Source: a bacterium
Lineage (GTDB): Bacteria > Verrucomicrobiota > Verrucomicrobiia > Limisphaerales > J093
Direction: 5' to 3'
Assembly (NCBI GenBank): GCA_021784265.1
Contig: JAJXTA010000181.1
Span: 1-6,362, forward strand
DNA: 6,362 nucleotides
The notes below the pieces were generated by a model that worked only from the letters and a program-made list of their open reading frames with translations, ran no database searches and was not told the origin of the DNA. Shown here piece after piece: positions 1 to 5,557 of the stretch (position 1 is the stretch's first letter; every line of letters starts with the position of its first letter). Position numbers and translations under genes: made by a program.

Positions 1-2
1 TC

Positions 3-2306
3 CTGCGCCGGCCGCCGATTTTGAAACCGAACGAGGTCGTCGTGATCTCATCCATCAACCCGGCGAAAGGCCCGGACCGCTACCCGGCCTCGGCTCCCGA
101 GTTCGTCCGGTGGCGTCAGGAAAGTCTCTCGTTTGCACAGATGGCCGCGAGCGAAGGGGACGAATTCATCCTGACCGGCGAAGGGGAGCCGGCGCGGATT
201 GCCGGCACGCGCGTTTCTTCAAGTTACTTCCGGGTCCTGGGCGTCGATGCCGCCCTTGGTCGGACGTTCGCCGCCGACGAAGAACAGATCGGGAAGGACC
301 GCGTGGTGGTGCTCAGTCACGAGTTGTGGCAAAGCCGCTTTGGATCGGATCCGAGCGTCATCGGCAGGCCGATCAAACTCAATCGGGCGAGTTACACGGT
401 GATCGGAGTCATGCCCGCGCGTTTCCGGCTCCTGGCCTTTCCGACATCTCTGTGGGTCCCGCTCGCCCTGGGGTCGGAGCGACTCGCTCCCGCGGCGCGC
501 GAGGTTCGTTCCCTGGATGTAATCGCCCGCCTGAAACCGAGGGTGGCCGTCGTGGCGGCGCAGGCGGAACTGGCCGCCATCGAGCAGCGGATCGATCAAA
601 GCTATCCGGCCACCGCGCGCGGGTGGAGCGCAACGGTACTCCAGCTTCAACGCTACATGATCGAATACATCCATGTTGAGGCGGCCTTGGCCTGTTTGTT
701 GGGCACGGTCTTTGTTGTGCTGCTGATCGCTTGCGCCAATATCGCCAACCTCTTGCTCGCGCGCGCCGCCAGCCGACAGAAGGAGTTCGCGATTCGCGCG
801 GCCGTAGGCGCCAGCCGCTTTCGACTGGTGCGTCAGTCGCTGATCGAAAGCCTGCTACTGGCGCTCGCGGGAGGCGGGCTGGGGTTGCTCCTGGCCAACT
901 GGGCGTTGAACTCGCTCCGAGCCGCCCTGAACTGGAACGCGTTTGTCCGTCTCATCGCGAACGAGACGCGCGTCGACACGGGAGTCCTGGCATTCACCCT
1001 TGGGCTTTCGGTGCTCGCCGCGTTGCTGTTCGGACTGGTCCCCGCGATCCGGGCGACCGCCACGAATCTCAACCTGACGCTGAAGGAGGGCGGTTGGAAC
1101 CCGTCGGTGGTGTTTACTCGTGGCCGATCACGGAGTGTTCTGGTTGTCGCCGAGACGGGCCTCGCGCTGGCGCTCCTGATCGGGGCGGGGCTCTTCATGG
1201 AGCAGTTTGTGCACGCGCTTTACCATGGATTCGGTATCGATCCCAAAGGCGTCGCGACCGCCAAGGTTACGCTTCCGCCGCGGGACTATGGCGATTCAGC
1301 CAGGCAGACCGCCTTCGTCCGGAAGTTGCTCGAGCGGGTCGCCTCGAGTCCGGAAGTGGCTTCGGCCGGGGTCACGACGCTGCTGCCGCCGAGCGAGGAG
1401 GGACGCAGCGTGAGCTTTAACATCAGGGAACGACCGGCGCCGACACGAGAAGCACGGCCACAGACGCGATACTTCGCCGTCAGCGAGCAGTTTCTCCAGA
1501 CCCTCCGGATACCTTTGATTCAAGGCCGGTGCTTCTCGGACTTCGACGATGCCCGGGCGCCCGGGGTCGTGCTTGTGAATGAGGCATTTGTGAAGCGGTT
1601 CTTTCCAAATGAATCTCCCCTGGGCAAACACCTCACGCTGGAGACCGGGGAGACGAATCGCCTTGCCTGGAGCGAAATCGTCGGCGTGGTCGGGAATGTC
1701 ACGGACTGGTTCGGGGAACCGCGGCCGACGCCGCAGATTTATCAGCCGATCCTGCAAAGCCCGGCGGCCGACTTGACCCTGGTGGCGCGGACCAGCCTGG
1801 ACGCAGCCACGTTGGGCGAAGCCCTGAGACGCGCGGTTTGGGATGTGGACAAGGATCTGCCGATTACCGAGGTCCGGACCATGGAGCGGGTGATCGCCGA
1901 TGCTAGCGGGGGAGATCGATTGATGAGCCAGCTCATGGGCCTCTTTGCCGGGCTGGCGTTGGCGTTGGCGACGATCGGTGTGTTTGGTGTCATCGGCTAC
2001 AACGTGGCGCAGCGGCGCCGCGAGATCGGAATCCGCATGGCGCTGGGCGCCCAAAAGCAGGACGTCGTGCATTTAGTCGTGGGCAAAGGGATGCTGGTCG
2101 CCGGCTTGGGAGCGCTGTCCGGCTTGGTTCTCGCCTTGCCGCTGCCGGGTCTGATGACGGCCGCCTTCACCGGTTTCAATACGCGGCCGACACCCATTTT
2201 CCTTGGCGCGCTGTCGGTCATTACCTTCGTGGCGTTCCTGGCGAGCTACATCCCCGCCCGACGGGCGTCGCGGATCGACCCCATGGTTCCGCTCCGATAC
2301 GAATAG
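3..2306 (+). CDS. ADOP-family MacB/FtsX-like ABC permease, 5' end outside window
   Basis: This is a large inner-membrane permease with two MacB-type periplasmic domains and two FtsX domains, the hallmark of ADOP proteins. The reading frame is open from base 3, and the first visible residues (LRRPPILKPNEVVVI) align with residue ~43 onward of the permease starting at 5558. About 40 N-terminal residues with the first membrane helix are therefore missing, and the TTG at 21 is not the real start. Counting from that TTG: periplasmic domain 1 at ~25-215; membrane helices at ~222-246, 273-295 and 320-343 (FtsX 1); an extra helix at ~373-393; periplasmic domain 2 at ~400-625; FtsX 2 helices at ~636-660, 690-712 and 725-745. 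The motif QRRREIGIRMALGA and the C-terminus PARRASRIDPMVPLRYE are typical of the family. MacB-like permeases usually move or signal through substrates in the periplasm; the substrate here is unknown. It is followed after 6 bases by the next gene, suggesting co-transcription. The family call is firm. Confidence 0.93.
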   Translation: MRRPPILKPNEVVVISSINPAKGPDRYPASAPEFVRWRQESLSFAQMAASEGDEFILTGEGEPARIAGTRVSSSYFRVLGVDAALGRTFAADEEQIGKDRVVVLSHELWQSRFGSDPSVIGRPIKLNRASYTVIGVMPARFRLLAFPTSLWVPLALGSERLAPAAREVRSLDVIARLKPRVAVVAAQAELAAIEQRIDQSYPATARGWSATVLQLQRYMIEYIHVEAALACLLGTVFVVLLIACANIANLLLARAASRQKEFAIRAAVGASRFRLVRQSLIESLLLALAGGGLGLLLANWALNSLRAALNWNAFVRLIANETRVDTGVLAFTLGLSVLAALLFGLVPAIRATATNLNLTLKEGGWNPSVVFTRGRSRSVLVVAETGLALALLIGAGLFMEQFVHALYHGFGIDPKGVATAKVTLPPRDYGDSARQTAFVRKLLERVASSPEVASAGVTTLLPPSEEGRSVSFNIRERPAPTREARPQTRYFAVSEQFLQTLRIPLIQGRCFSDFDDARAPGVVLVNEAFVKRFFPNESPLGKHLTLETGETNRLAWSEIVGVVGNVTDWFGEPRPTPQIYQPILQSPAADLTLVARTSLDAATLGEALRRAVWDVDKDLPITEVRTMERVIADASGGDRLMSQLMGLFAGLALALATIGVFGVIGYNVAQRRREIGIRMALGAQKQDVVHLVVGKGMLVAGLGALSGLVLALPLPGLMTAAFTGFNTRPTPIFLGALSVITFVAFLASYIPARRASRIDPMVPLRYE

Positions 2307-2312
2307 GAACCC

Positions 2313-2798
2313 ATGAAAGCCTCTATAACAGTAGTGGCGTTCGCCCTTCTGAGTCTTGCCCCGTTCGCATCTGTGACGGTGGCACGCGCGGACGCGGAGC
2401 GACCAGTCGTGAGACTCGACGCGAAACAGTTCGCCGGTTATGTCGGTCGATCCGAGCTAGACACGGGCCAGGCAATGCTGGTCCGACACGAAGCGGATGG
2501 CCTCTGGACCCAGGTGGAGGGCCAACCCAGCATCCAGGTCTTCCCGCCGTCCGAGACCAGGCTCTTCTTCCGCCTCCTGGACGCGCAGCTCACATTCGTG
2601 AATGGCAACGATGGGAACGTAACCCAGGTGGTCTTGTACCCGAACGGCGATCATGAAGGCCGCAAGGTTTCGAGCGGGGTGCCAAAGCTGGACTTGCGCG
2701 TGGGAAGAAACGACCGGCTGGGCCGAGCAGTAGGCCGCAGGGAGAGGATGGTAAGAAATGAACCACTCGCGCCTAAATGGATTCCAACTGATGTTTGA
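2313..2798 (+). CDS. small secreted protein, free-standing DUF3471-like domain
   Basis: The 161-residue product starts with a Sec-type signal peptide: basic MK, a hydrophobic stretch at ~5-19, and a likely cleavage after ARA at residue 26. Residues ~34-120 resemble DUF3471, the small beta-rich domain commonly found at the C-terminus of beta-lactamase-like serine hydrolases. The pattern is: F-x-G-Y-V-G-R, then LVRHEADGLWTQVEGQPS, then FPPSETRLFFRLLDAQLTFV, then GNVTQVVLYPNGDHEGR. No hydrolase domain is present, so it is a lone domain of unknown role in the periplasm or outside the cell. The tail from ~121 is arginine-rich, unlike the usual short ending, and may be an altered extension. AGGA of the preceding stop region sits close to the ATG, consistent with coupling to the permease gene. 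Its 3' end overlaps the next gene by 41 bases if that gene starts at 2758. Recognition of the domain is by memory of its pattern, not by search. Confidence 0.72.
   Translation: MKASITVVAFALLSLAPFASVTVARADAERPVVRLDAKQFAGYVGRSELDTGQAMLVRHEADGLWTQVEGQPSIQVFPPSETRLFFRLLDAQLTFVNGNDGNVTQVVLYPNGDHEGRKVSSGVPKLDLRVGRNDRLGRAVGRRERMVRNEPLAPKWIPTDV
2741..2748 (+). promoter_or_regulatory. ribosome binding site of the acyltransferase gene
   Basis: GGAGAGGA lies 9-10 bases ahead of the ATG at 2758. It is the only purine-rich Shine-Dalgarno-like site near the possible starts of the acyltransferase. No such site precedes the in-frame ATGs at 2791 or 2812, so it favours 2758 as the start. Confidence 0.5.
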
Positions 2799-4011
2799 AC
2801 GTCCACTGTTTATGACCGACCTCGAGTTCGCTTCCCGTCAACCGTCGAAGAACCCCGGCTTCACCGCCGTGGCAGGGGGAGCCCGGCTGGCTTTTGTGGA
2901 CAACCTGCGGTGGGTGATGATTGTGTTCGTGGTGAGCATGCACGCGGCGGTGACTTACAGCCATCTCGGCAGTTGGTATTTCATGGAGGACCCGAAGCCC
3001 GGCCAGGCGATGACAGCCGTGTTCGCCACTTATCAAGTCTTCCTGCAAGCGTTTTTCATGGGGTTCCTTTTCCTCATCGCGGGGTACTTCGTGCCGGGGG
3101 CGTTTGACCGGAAGGGCCTTGCCAGATTCCTGCGGGACCGCGCGATCCGCCTGGGCATTCCGACGTTGCTATTCATGCTCACGATCCAGCCGGTCACGGT
3201 TTACTGGTTGTTGCGAGTGTTCGCGGATCCGGACCGGACGCCACTCGCCCGGGCCTACTGGCCTTACCTGAGCAGCGGCCGGTTCCTGAGCGGGTCGGGA
3301 CCGATGTGGTTCACGTTCGCGTTGCTGGGGTTTAGCCTGGTCTATGGCCTCGTCCGGCGGCTGCGGCGAACGCCGCCGGGCGACCAACCGGACGCGCCCC
3401 TGCCCACGCACCGCCAGGTGGTTGGGCTGGCCTTGGTCATGGGGTTGTGCGGCTTCCTGGTCCGCATTGTTCAACCGATGGGCACCAGCGTGTTGAACAT
3501 GCAGTTGTGCTTCTTCTCGCAATACATCCTCCTCTTCGTGGTGGGCGTGCGGGCGTGGCACCGCGACTGGCTGCTGCGCCTCCCCTATCGGTTCGGGATG
3601 CGCTGGTTCACGCTGGCGCTGACCTGGGGCAGCCTGGGGTGGCTCGCCTTCATTGTTACGGTTTCGCTCACCCACCGCGAGCCGGAGGTCGGGGGCGGCC
3701 TCACTTGGCCGAGCGCGGTGCTGAGTTTCTGGGAAGCCTTCTTCTGCCTCGGCGTCTGTCTGGGGTTGACGGTCTGGTTCCGCGAGAAGTTCAATCGTCG
3801 CAGTCGGCTCACCGGCTGGCTGAGCGACCATTCCTTTAGCGTCTATTTCATCCATACGCCGATCCTCGTCGCGATCACGCTGGCCTTGCGCCCGTTCGCG
3901 GCGCCGAAGCCGGTGAAATTCCTCCTCGCCACCCTGCTGGGCGCGAGTCTGAGTTATTTGGTCGCCGCGTTGATCTTACGCCGCATCCCCGTTCTAAAAC
4001 GGGTTCTCTAA
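2758..4011 (+). CDS. membrane acyltransferase (acyltransferase-3 / MdoC-like) with ADOP-like N-terminal leader
   Basis: The 417-residue, multi-pass inner-membrane protein fits the acyltransferase-3 family, whose members transfer acyl groups to envelope sugars, lipids or glucans; the subtype resembles the MdoC (OpgC) branch. Family marks are FVDNLRWVMIVFVVSMHAAV (residues 46-65, with the conserved His62 in the first helix), FMGFLFLIAGYFVPGAF (100-116), RAIRLGIPTLLFM (128-140), and near the C-terminus SDHSFSVYFIHTPIL with His366. About ten hydrophobic segments are visible. Residues 19-39 (from M at 2812) match an ADOP permease start, ending ...KNPGFTAVA, after which the acyltransferase begins at once with RLAFVDNLR. 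This looks like a fusion to an unrelated gene's 5' end. The start at 2758 has a good Shine-Dalgarno; 2791 and 2812 are alternatives. It is separated by only 4 bases from the ATPase gene, implying one operon. The acceptor substrate is unknown. Confidence 0.85.
   Translation: MNHSRLNGFQLMFERPLFMTDLEFASRQPSKNPGFTAVAGGARLAFVDNLRWVMIVFVVSMHAAVTYSHLGSWYFMEDPKPGQAMTAVFATYQVFLQAFFMGFLFLIAGYFVPGAFDRKGLARFLRDRAIRLGIPTLLFMLTIQPVTVYWLLRVFADPDRTPLARAYWPYLSSGRFLSGSGPMWFTFALLGFSLVYGLVRRLRRTPPGDQPDAPLPTHRQVVGLALVMGLCGFLVRIVQPMGTSVLNMQLCFFSQYILLFVVGVRAWHRDWLLRLPYRFGMRWFTLALTWGSLGWLAFIVTVSLTHREPEVGGGLTWPSAVLSFWEAFFCLGVCLGLTVWFREKFNRRSRLTGWLSDHSFSVYFIHTPILVAITLALRPFAAPKPVKFLLATLLGASLSYLVAALILRRIPVLKRVL
2812..2874 (+). 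repeat. ADOP permease start segment, copy 1 (inside acyltransferase gene)
   Basis: These 21 codons encode MTDLEFASRQ followed by PSKNPGFTAVA. They align without gaps to the first 21 residues of the permease at 5558 (MNDLRFAFRQ, LLKNPGFAAVA), and the DNA matches strongly over the gaagaaccc...ggcttc...ccgccgt stretch. Similarity stops at 2875, where acyltransferase sequence begins. The segment is in frame with the acyltransferase. Confidence 0.8.
3988..4003 (+). other. short hairpin at the acyltransferase-ATPase junction
   Basis: CCCGTT and AACGGG form a perfect 6-bp stem with a CTAA loop, followed by TTCTCT. It covers the last codons of the acyltransferase and ends 12 bases before the ATPase ATG. 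The stem is short and the following tract is not uniformly T, so full termination is unlikely; it could attenuate or protect the message, or be chance. Confidence 0.3.
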
Positions 4012-4015
4012 GGAA

Positions 4016-4729
4016 ATGAACTCCGCCAACCTGATCCAATTGGAAGCCATCACCAAGGTGTTCTTCACCGACGAAGTCGAGACGCACGCCCTTGCCGGCA
4101 TTCACCTCGAAATCAAATCCGGGGAATACGTGTCGATCGCCGGGCCGTCCGGATGCGGCAAATCGACGTTGCTCTCGATCCTCGGGCTGCTGGACTCGCC
4201 CACGGAGGGGCACTACACCCTCAACGGGCAGGCCGTGGCGCGCCTGGACCACAGCCAGCGCGCCCGGATTCGGAACCGCGAGGTGGGGTTCATCTTCCAG
4301 AGCTTTAACCTGATCGGCGACCTGACGGTGTTCGAGAACGTCGAGTTGCCGTTGACCTACCGCGGCCTCGGCGCCCCGGAACGCAAACAACGGGTGACCG
4401 AGGCGCTCGAGAAAGTCGGCATGGCGCATCGGGTGAAGCATTACCCGGCGCAGCTCTCCGGCGGCCAGCAGCAGCGGGTCGCCGTGGCGCGGGCGCTCGG
4501 CGGGCGACCGTCCATCCTGCTCGCCGATGAGCCCACGGGGAATCTCGATTCCAAGAATGGCGAGGCGGTGATGCAGTTGCTCCAGGAGCTCCATCGCGAA
4601 GGCGCCACCATCTGCATGGTCACCCACGACCCGCGCTTCGCCCGCCACGCCGACCGCCAGGTCCACCTCTTCGACGGGCGGATTGTGGACGAGAGCGTGG
4701 AGGAGAAGGCCACCACGAATGGACACTAG
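4016..4729 (+). CDS. ABC transporter ATPase, MacB/LolD type
   Basis: The 237-residue cytoplasmic ATPase powers a MacB/LolD-like ABC complex by binding and hydrolysing ATP. All motifs are intact: Walker A GPSGCGKST (43-51), Q-loop Gln95 in FIFQSFNL, signature LSGGQQQR (147-154), Walker B ILLADEP (167-173) with catalytic Glu172, D-loop NLDS (176-179) and switch His204 in MVTHD. FIFQSFNLI and DEPTGNLDS are characteristic of the MacB/LolD/FtsE branch, and the length is normal. It follows the acyltransferase by 4 bases, with AAGG lying only 2 bases before the ATG, so translation is probably coupled. ADOP permeases are often found without an ATPase; this gene sits between two of them and may serve either. 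Its expected immediate partner downstream is reduced to an orphan start at 4872, and the next complete permease start is 828 bases away. Confidence 0.95.
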   Translation: MNSANLIQLEAITKVFFTDEVETHALAGIHLEIKSGEYVSIAGPSGCGKSTLLSILGLLDSPTEGHYTLNGQAVARLDHSQRARIRNREVGFIFQSFNLIGDLTVFENVELPLTYRGLGAPERKQRVTEALEKVGMAHRVKHYPAQLSGGQQQRVAVARALGGRPSILLADEPTGNLDSKNGEAVMQLLQELHREGATICMVTHDPRFARHADRQVHLFDGRIVDESVEEKATTNGH

Positions 4730-4740
4730 GCAACCGCCTT

Positions 4741-4761
4741 CCGCCCGAATCCTCCGGGCGG
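4741..4761 (+). other. hairpin after the ATPase gene
   Basis: CCGCCCG and CGGGCGG pair perfectly over 7 bp with a 7-base loop, starting 12 bases after the ATPase stop; a T-G and a T-A pair can extend it. No T tract follows, so it is not a classical intrinsic terminator. It may stabilise the 3' end of the upstream message. The rest of 4762-4857 shows no gene or recognisable element. Confidence 0.4.
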
Positions 4762-4857
4762 GAACTTCCGGGTTGAGGGTTCCGCCCCAGGCCAGGTCTC
4801 GGCTTCCCTGCCCGGGGCGTCCCAGTCCTCTCCCCACACGGCCCAGACCAACCCAAT

Positions 4858-4862
4858 GGAGG
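4858..4862 (+). promoter_or_regulatory. ribosome binding site of the orphan ADOP start
   Basis: GGAGG lies 9 bases ahead of the ATG at 4872, a strong and well-spaced Shine-Dalgarno. It indicates that a real permease gene once began here, directly after the ATPase gene. Confidence 0.6.
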
Positions 4863-4871
4863 CTTTGCGAC

Positions 4872-4922
4872 ATGAATGACCTGAGATTCGCCATCCGCCA
4901 GTTGCGACCGCCTCGCGGCTTT
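4872..4922 (+). pseudogene. ADOP permease start, orphan 17-codon remnant (copy 2)
   Basis: The codons read MNDLRFAIRQL then RPPRGF, aligning residue for residue with the first 17 residues of the permease at 5558 (MNDLRFAFRQL, LKNPGF). The match ends at the GGC TTT of Gly-Phe. The next bases belong to an opposite-strand nucleotidyltransferase-like remnant, so the permease body has been lost. The frame stays open as far as 5561, but the translation beyond residue 17 resembles nothing and is the antisense of other coding remnants. The best explanation is a deletion or rearrangement with its breakpoint at ~4920-4924. Confidence 0.72.
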
Positions 4923-5003
4923 TCCGAGGAACGGGTAGCGGACACCATGCCGCGCGAAGGCGTCACGGATTTCCTCGGCCTGGCGGTACTCAAACGCGCC
5001 CAT
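4921..5003 (-). pseudogene. truncated nucleotidyltransferase-like gene, N-terminal fragment
   Basis: On the minus strand an ATG at 5003 opens MGAFEYRQAEEIRDAF then ARHGVRYPFLGK. The pattern 'alpha helix, HGVRY-x-F-x-GK' is what I know from the start of small nucleotidyltransferase-like proteins linked to toxin-antitoxin and defence loci, where the next residues would form the glycine-rich nucleotide loop. The similarity stops at Lys28, exactly where the orphan ADOP start begins on the other strand. The catalytic Asp residues are absent, so the fragment cannot be active. The ATG overlaps the end of the 70-residue gene by 14 bases, as in an operon. The family call rests on a short stretch and is tentative. 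Confidence 0.5.
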
Positions 5004-5202
5004 AGCCCAACCAGTCAGGGAGGTTCTCCTCGCACCAGCGACGGTAGTCTTCCATGCGCTCAAACGAGCGATAGGGAGCATCATCCAGCACGGGCTTGTA
5101 AGTGCGGACGAACGAGTATCGAAACCGCTGTGCCAAGGGCCGGCGCGCCGCCGCGGCGAACTCAGCCAGCCAATCGGATGGGATGTCGTCTGCCGTGCCC
5201 AC
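4990..5202 (-). CDS. 70-residue small protein of unknown function
   Basis: A GTG start at 5202 gives an acidic N-terminus (MGTADDIPSDWLAEF), a central RFRYSFVRTYKPV, and the C-terminus EDYRRWCEENLPDWLGYGRV. An in-frame TAG at 5212-5214 prevents a longer upstream extension. The aromatic, charged ending 'YRRWCEENLPxWLGYGR' looks like a conserved family motif, which I recall beside small nucleotidyltransferases, though I cannot name the family. Its stop overlaps the start of the truncated nucleotidyltransferase by 14 bases, supporting a former two-gene unit. No convincing Shine-Dalgarno precedes the GTG. It is the only apparently complete gene on the minus strand; whether it is still expressed without its partner is unknown. 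Confidence 0.6.
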   Translation of the reverse strand: MGTADDIPSDWLAEFAAAARRPLAQRFRYSFVRTYKPVLDDAPYRSFERMEDYRRWCEENLPDWLGYGRV

Positions 5203-5294
5203 ACGGCGAGGCTACAACCGCCCAGGCTGCCAAACAAGGTCGTTCCGCACGCGTTGGGAATGGCCGGAACGCGGCTGCCCGGCAGAGGCGGACA

Positions 5295-5426
5295 AACGCC
5301 GCGGCGCAGTGTGACGTTGATCGCTTCCTTGAAGGTCCGCTTCCGAGCGCGACACACCTCCCGGAGCCGGCGAGCCACATCGGGTTCCAAGGTGACCGTT
5401 GTTCTCGTGGACCCAAACCACCGCAT
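5295..5426 (-). pseudogene. ribbon-helix-helix antitoxin (VapB-like), degraded C-terminus
   Basis: From an ATG at 5426 the minus strand encodes MRWFGST, then RTTVTLEPDVARRLREVCRA, then RKRTFKEAINVTLRRGV. This is a typical ribbon-helix-helix DNA-binding domain of VapB-type antitoxins: a beta strand (residues 8-15) and two helices (16-29, 31-43). The residues after Val44 do not resemble a toxin-binding tail in any frame, and the frame runs on without a natural stop into unrelated sequence. No PIN-domain toxin follows: only ~92 bases separate the domain from the next gene. I read it as a remnant of an antitoxin gene, probably trimmed by deletion. If still expressed, the domain could bind DNA, possibly the inverted repeat just upstream at 5459-5492. 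A TTG at 5465 is an alternative start. Confidence 0.6.
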
Positions 5427-5454
5427 CAGAGGATTGCGGTTAATAGGTGTCGGC

Positions 5455-5482
5455 TTGAGCACCAATATGATCGGGCGATAAC
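5455..5482 (+). promoter_or_regulatory. possible sigma-70-type promoter for the ADOP gene at 5558
   Basis: TTGAGC (5455-5460) and GATAAC (5477-5482) each match four of six consensus bases with a 16-base spacer. Transcription would begin ~65-70 bases ahead of the permease ATG. It lies in the divergent gap between the antitoxin remnant and the permease. The match is modest and could be chance. Confidence 0.25.
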
Positions 5483-5492
5483 ATCTTGGTGC
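5459..5492. repeat. inverted repeat GCACCAA-N20-TTGGTGC, operator-like
   Basis: Perfect 7-bp arms at 5459-5465 and 5486-5492 flank a 20-base spacer that itself contains ATCG-GG-CGAT. It sits 33-66 bases ahead of the antitoxin remnant and overlaps the possible permease promoter. Antitoxins with ribbon-helix-helix domains usually bind palindromes in this position. It might alternatively be the scar of an insertion end. The rest of 5427-5557 shows no gene. Confidence 0.4.
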
Positions 5493-5557
5493 GGCGCACG
5501 GCAGAGGCGCCGCCCCTCACCCCTCCACCATTGGTCCCCGGCGCCGCGTTACTCCCG

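Noticed and set aside
21..23. TTG as the true start of the left permease
   Set aside because: The frame continues upstream to the window edge with residues that align to the other ADOP protein, so the real start lies outside the window.
1296..2072. 258-codon open frame on the minus strand
   Set aside because: It is antisense to the well-supported ADOP permease and shows no recognisable domain.
3169..3855. 228-codon open frame on the minus strand
   Set aside because: It is antisense to the acyltransferase and rich in Gln/Pro/Arg, typical of a GC-rich shadow frame.
4783..4819. CGCCCC...GGGGCG inverted repeat after the ATPase gene
   Set aside because: The arms are only 6 bp with a 25-base loop in GC-rich DNA; chance is the simplest explanation.
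3875..4993. 372-codon open frame on the minus strand
   Set aside because: It is antisense to the motif-complete ATPase and to the end of the acyltransferase; in high-GC DNA such shadows are expected.
4620..5465. 281-codon open frame on the minus strand joining the antitoxin and nucleotidyltransferase fragments
   Set aside because: Both fragments fall in one frame, but the intervening and following parts are antisense of the 70-residue gene region, the ADOP start and the ATPase gene; it is not a single real protein.
4730..5557. Insertion sequence or transposon filling the gap
   Set aside because: No transposase fragment, terminal inverted repeats at both edges, or target-site duplication could be seen; the flanking ADOP starts are better explained as gene remnants.
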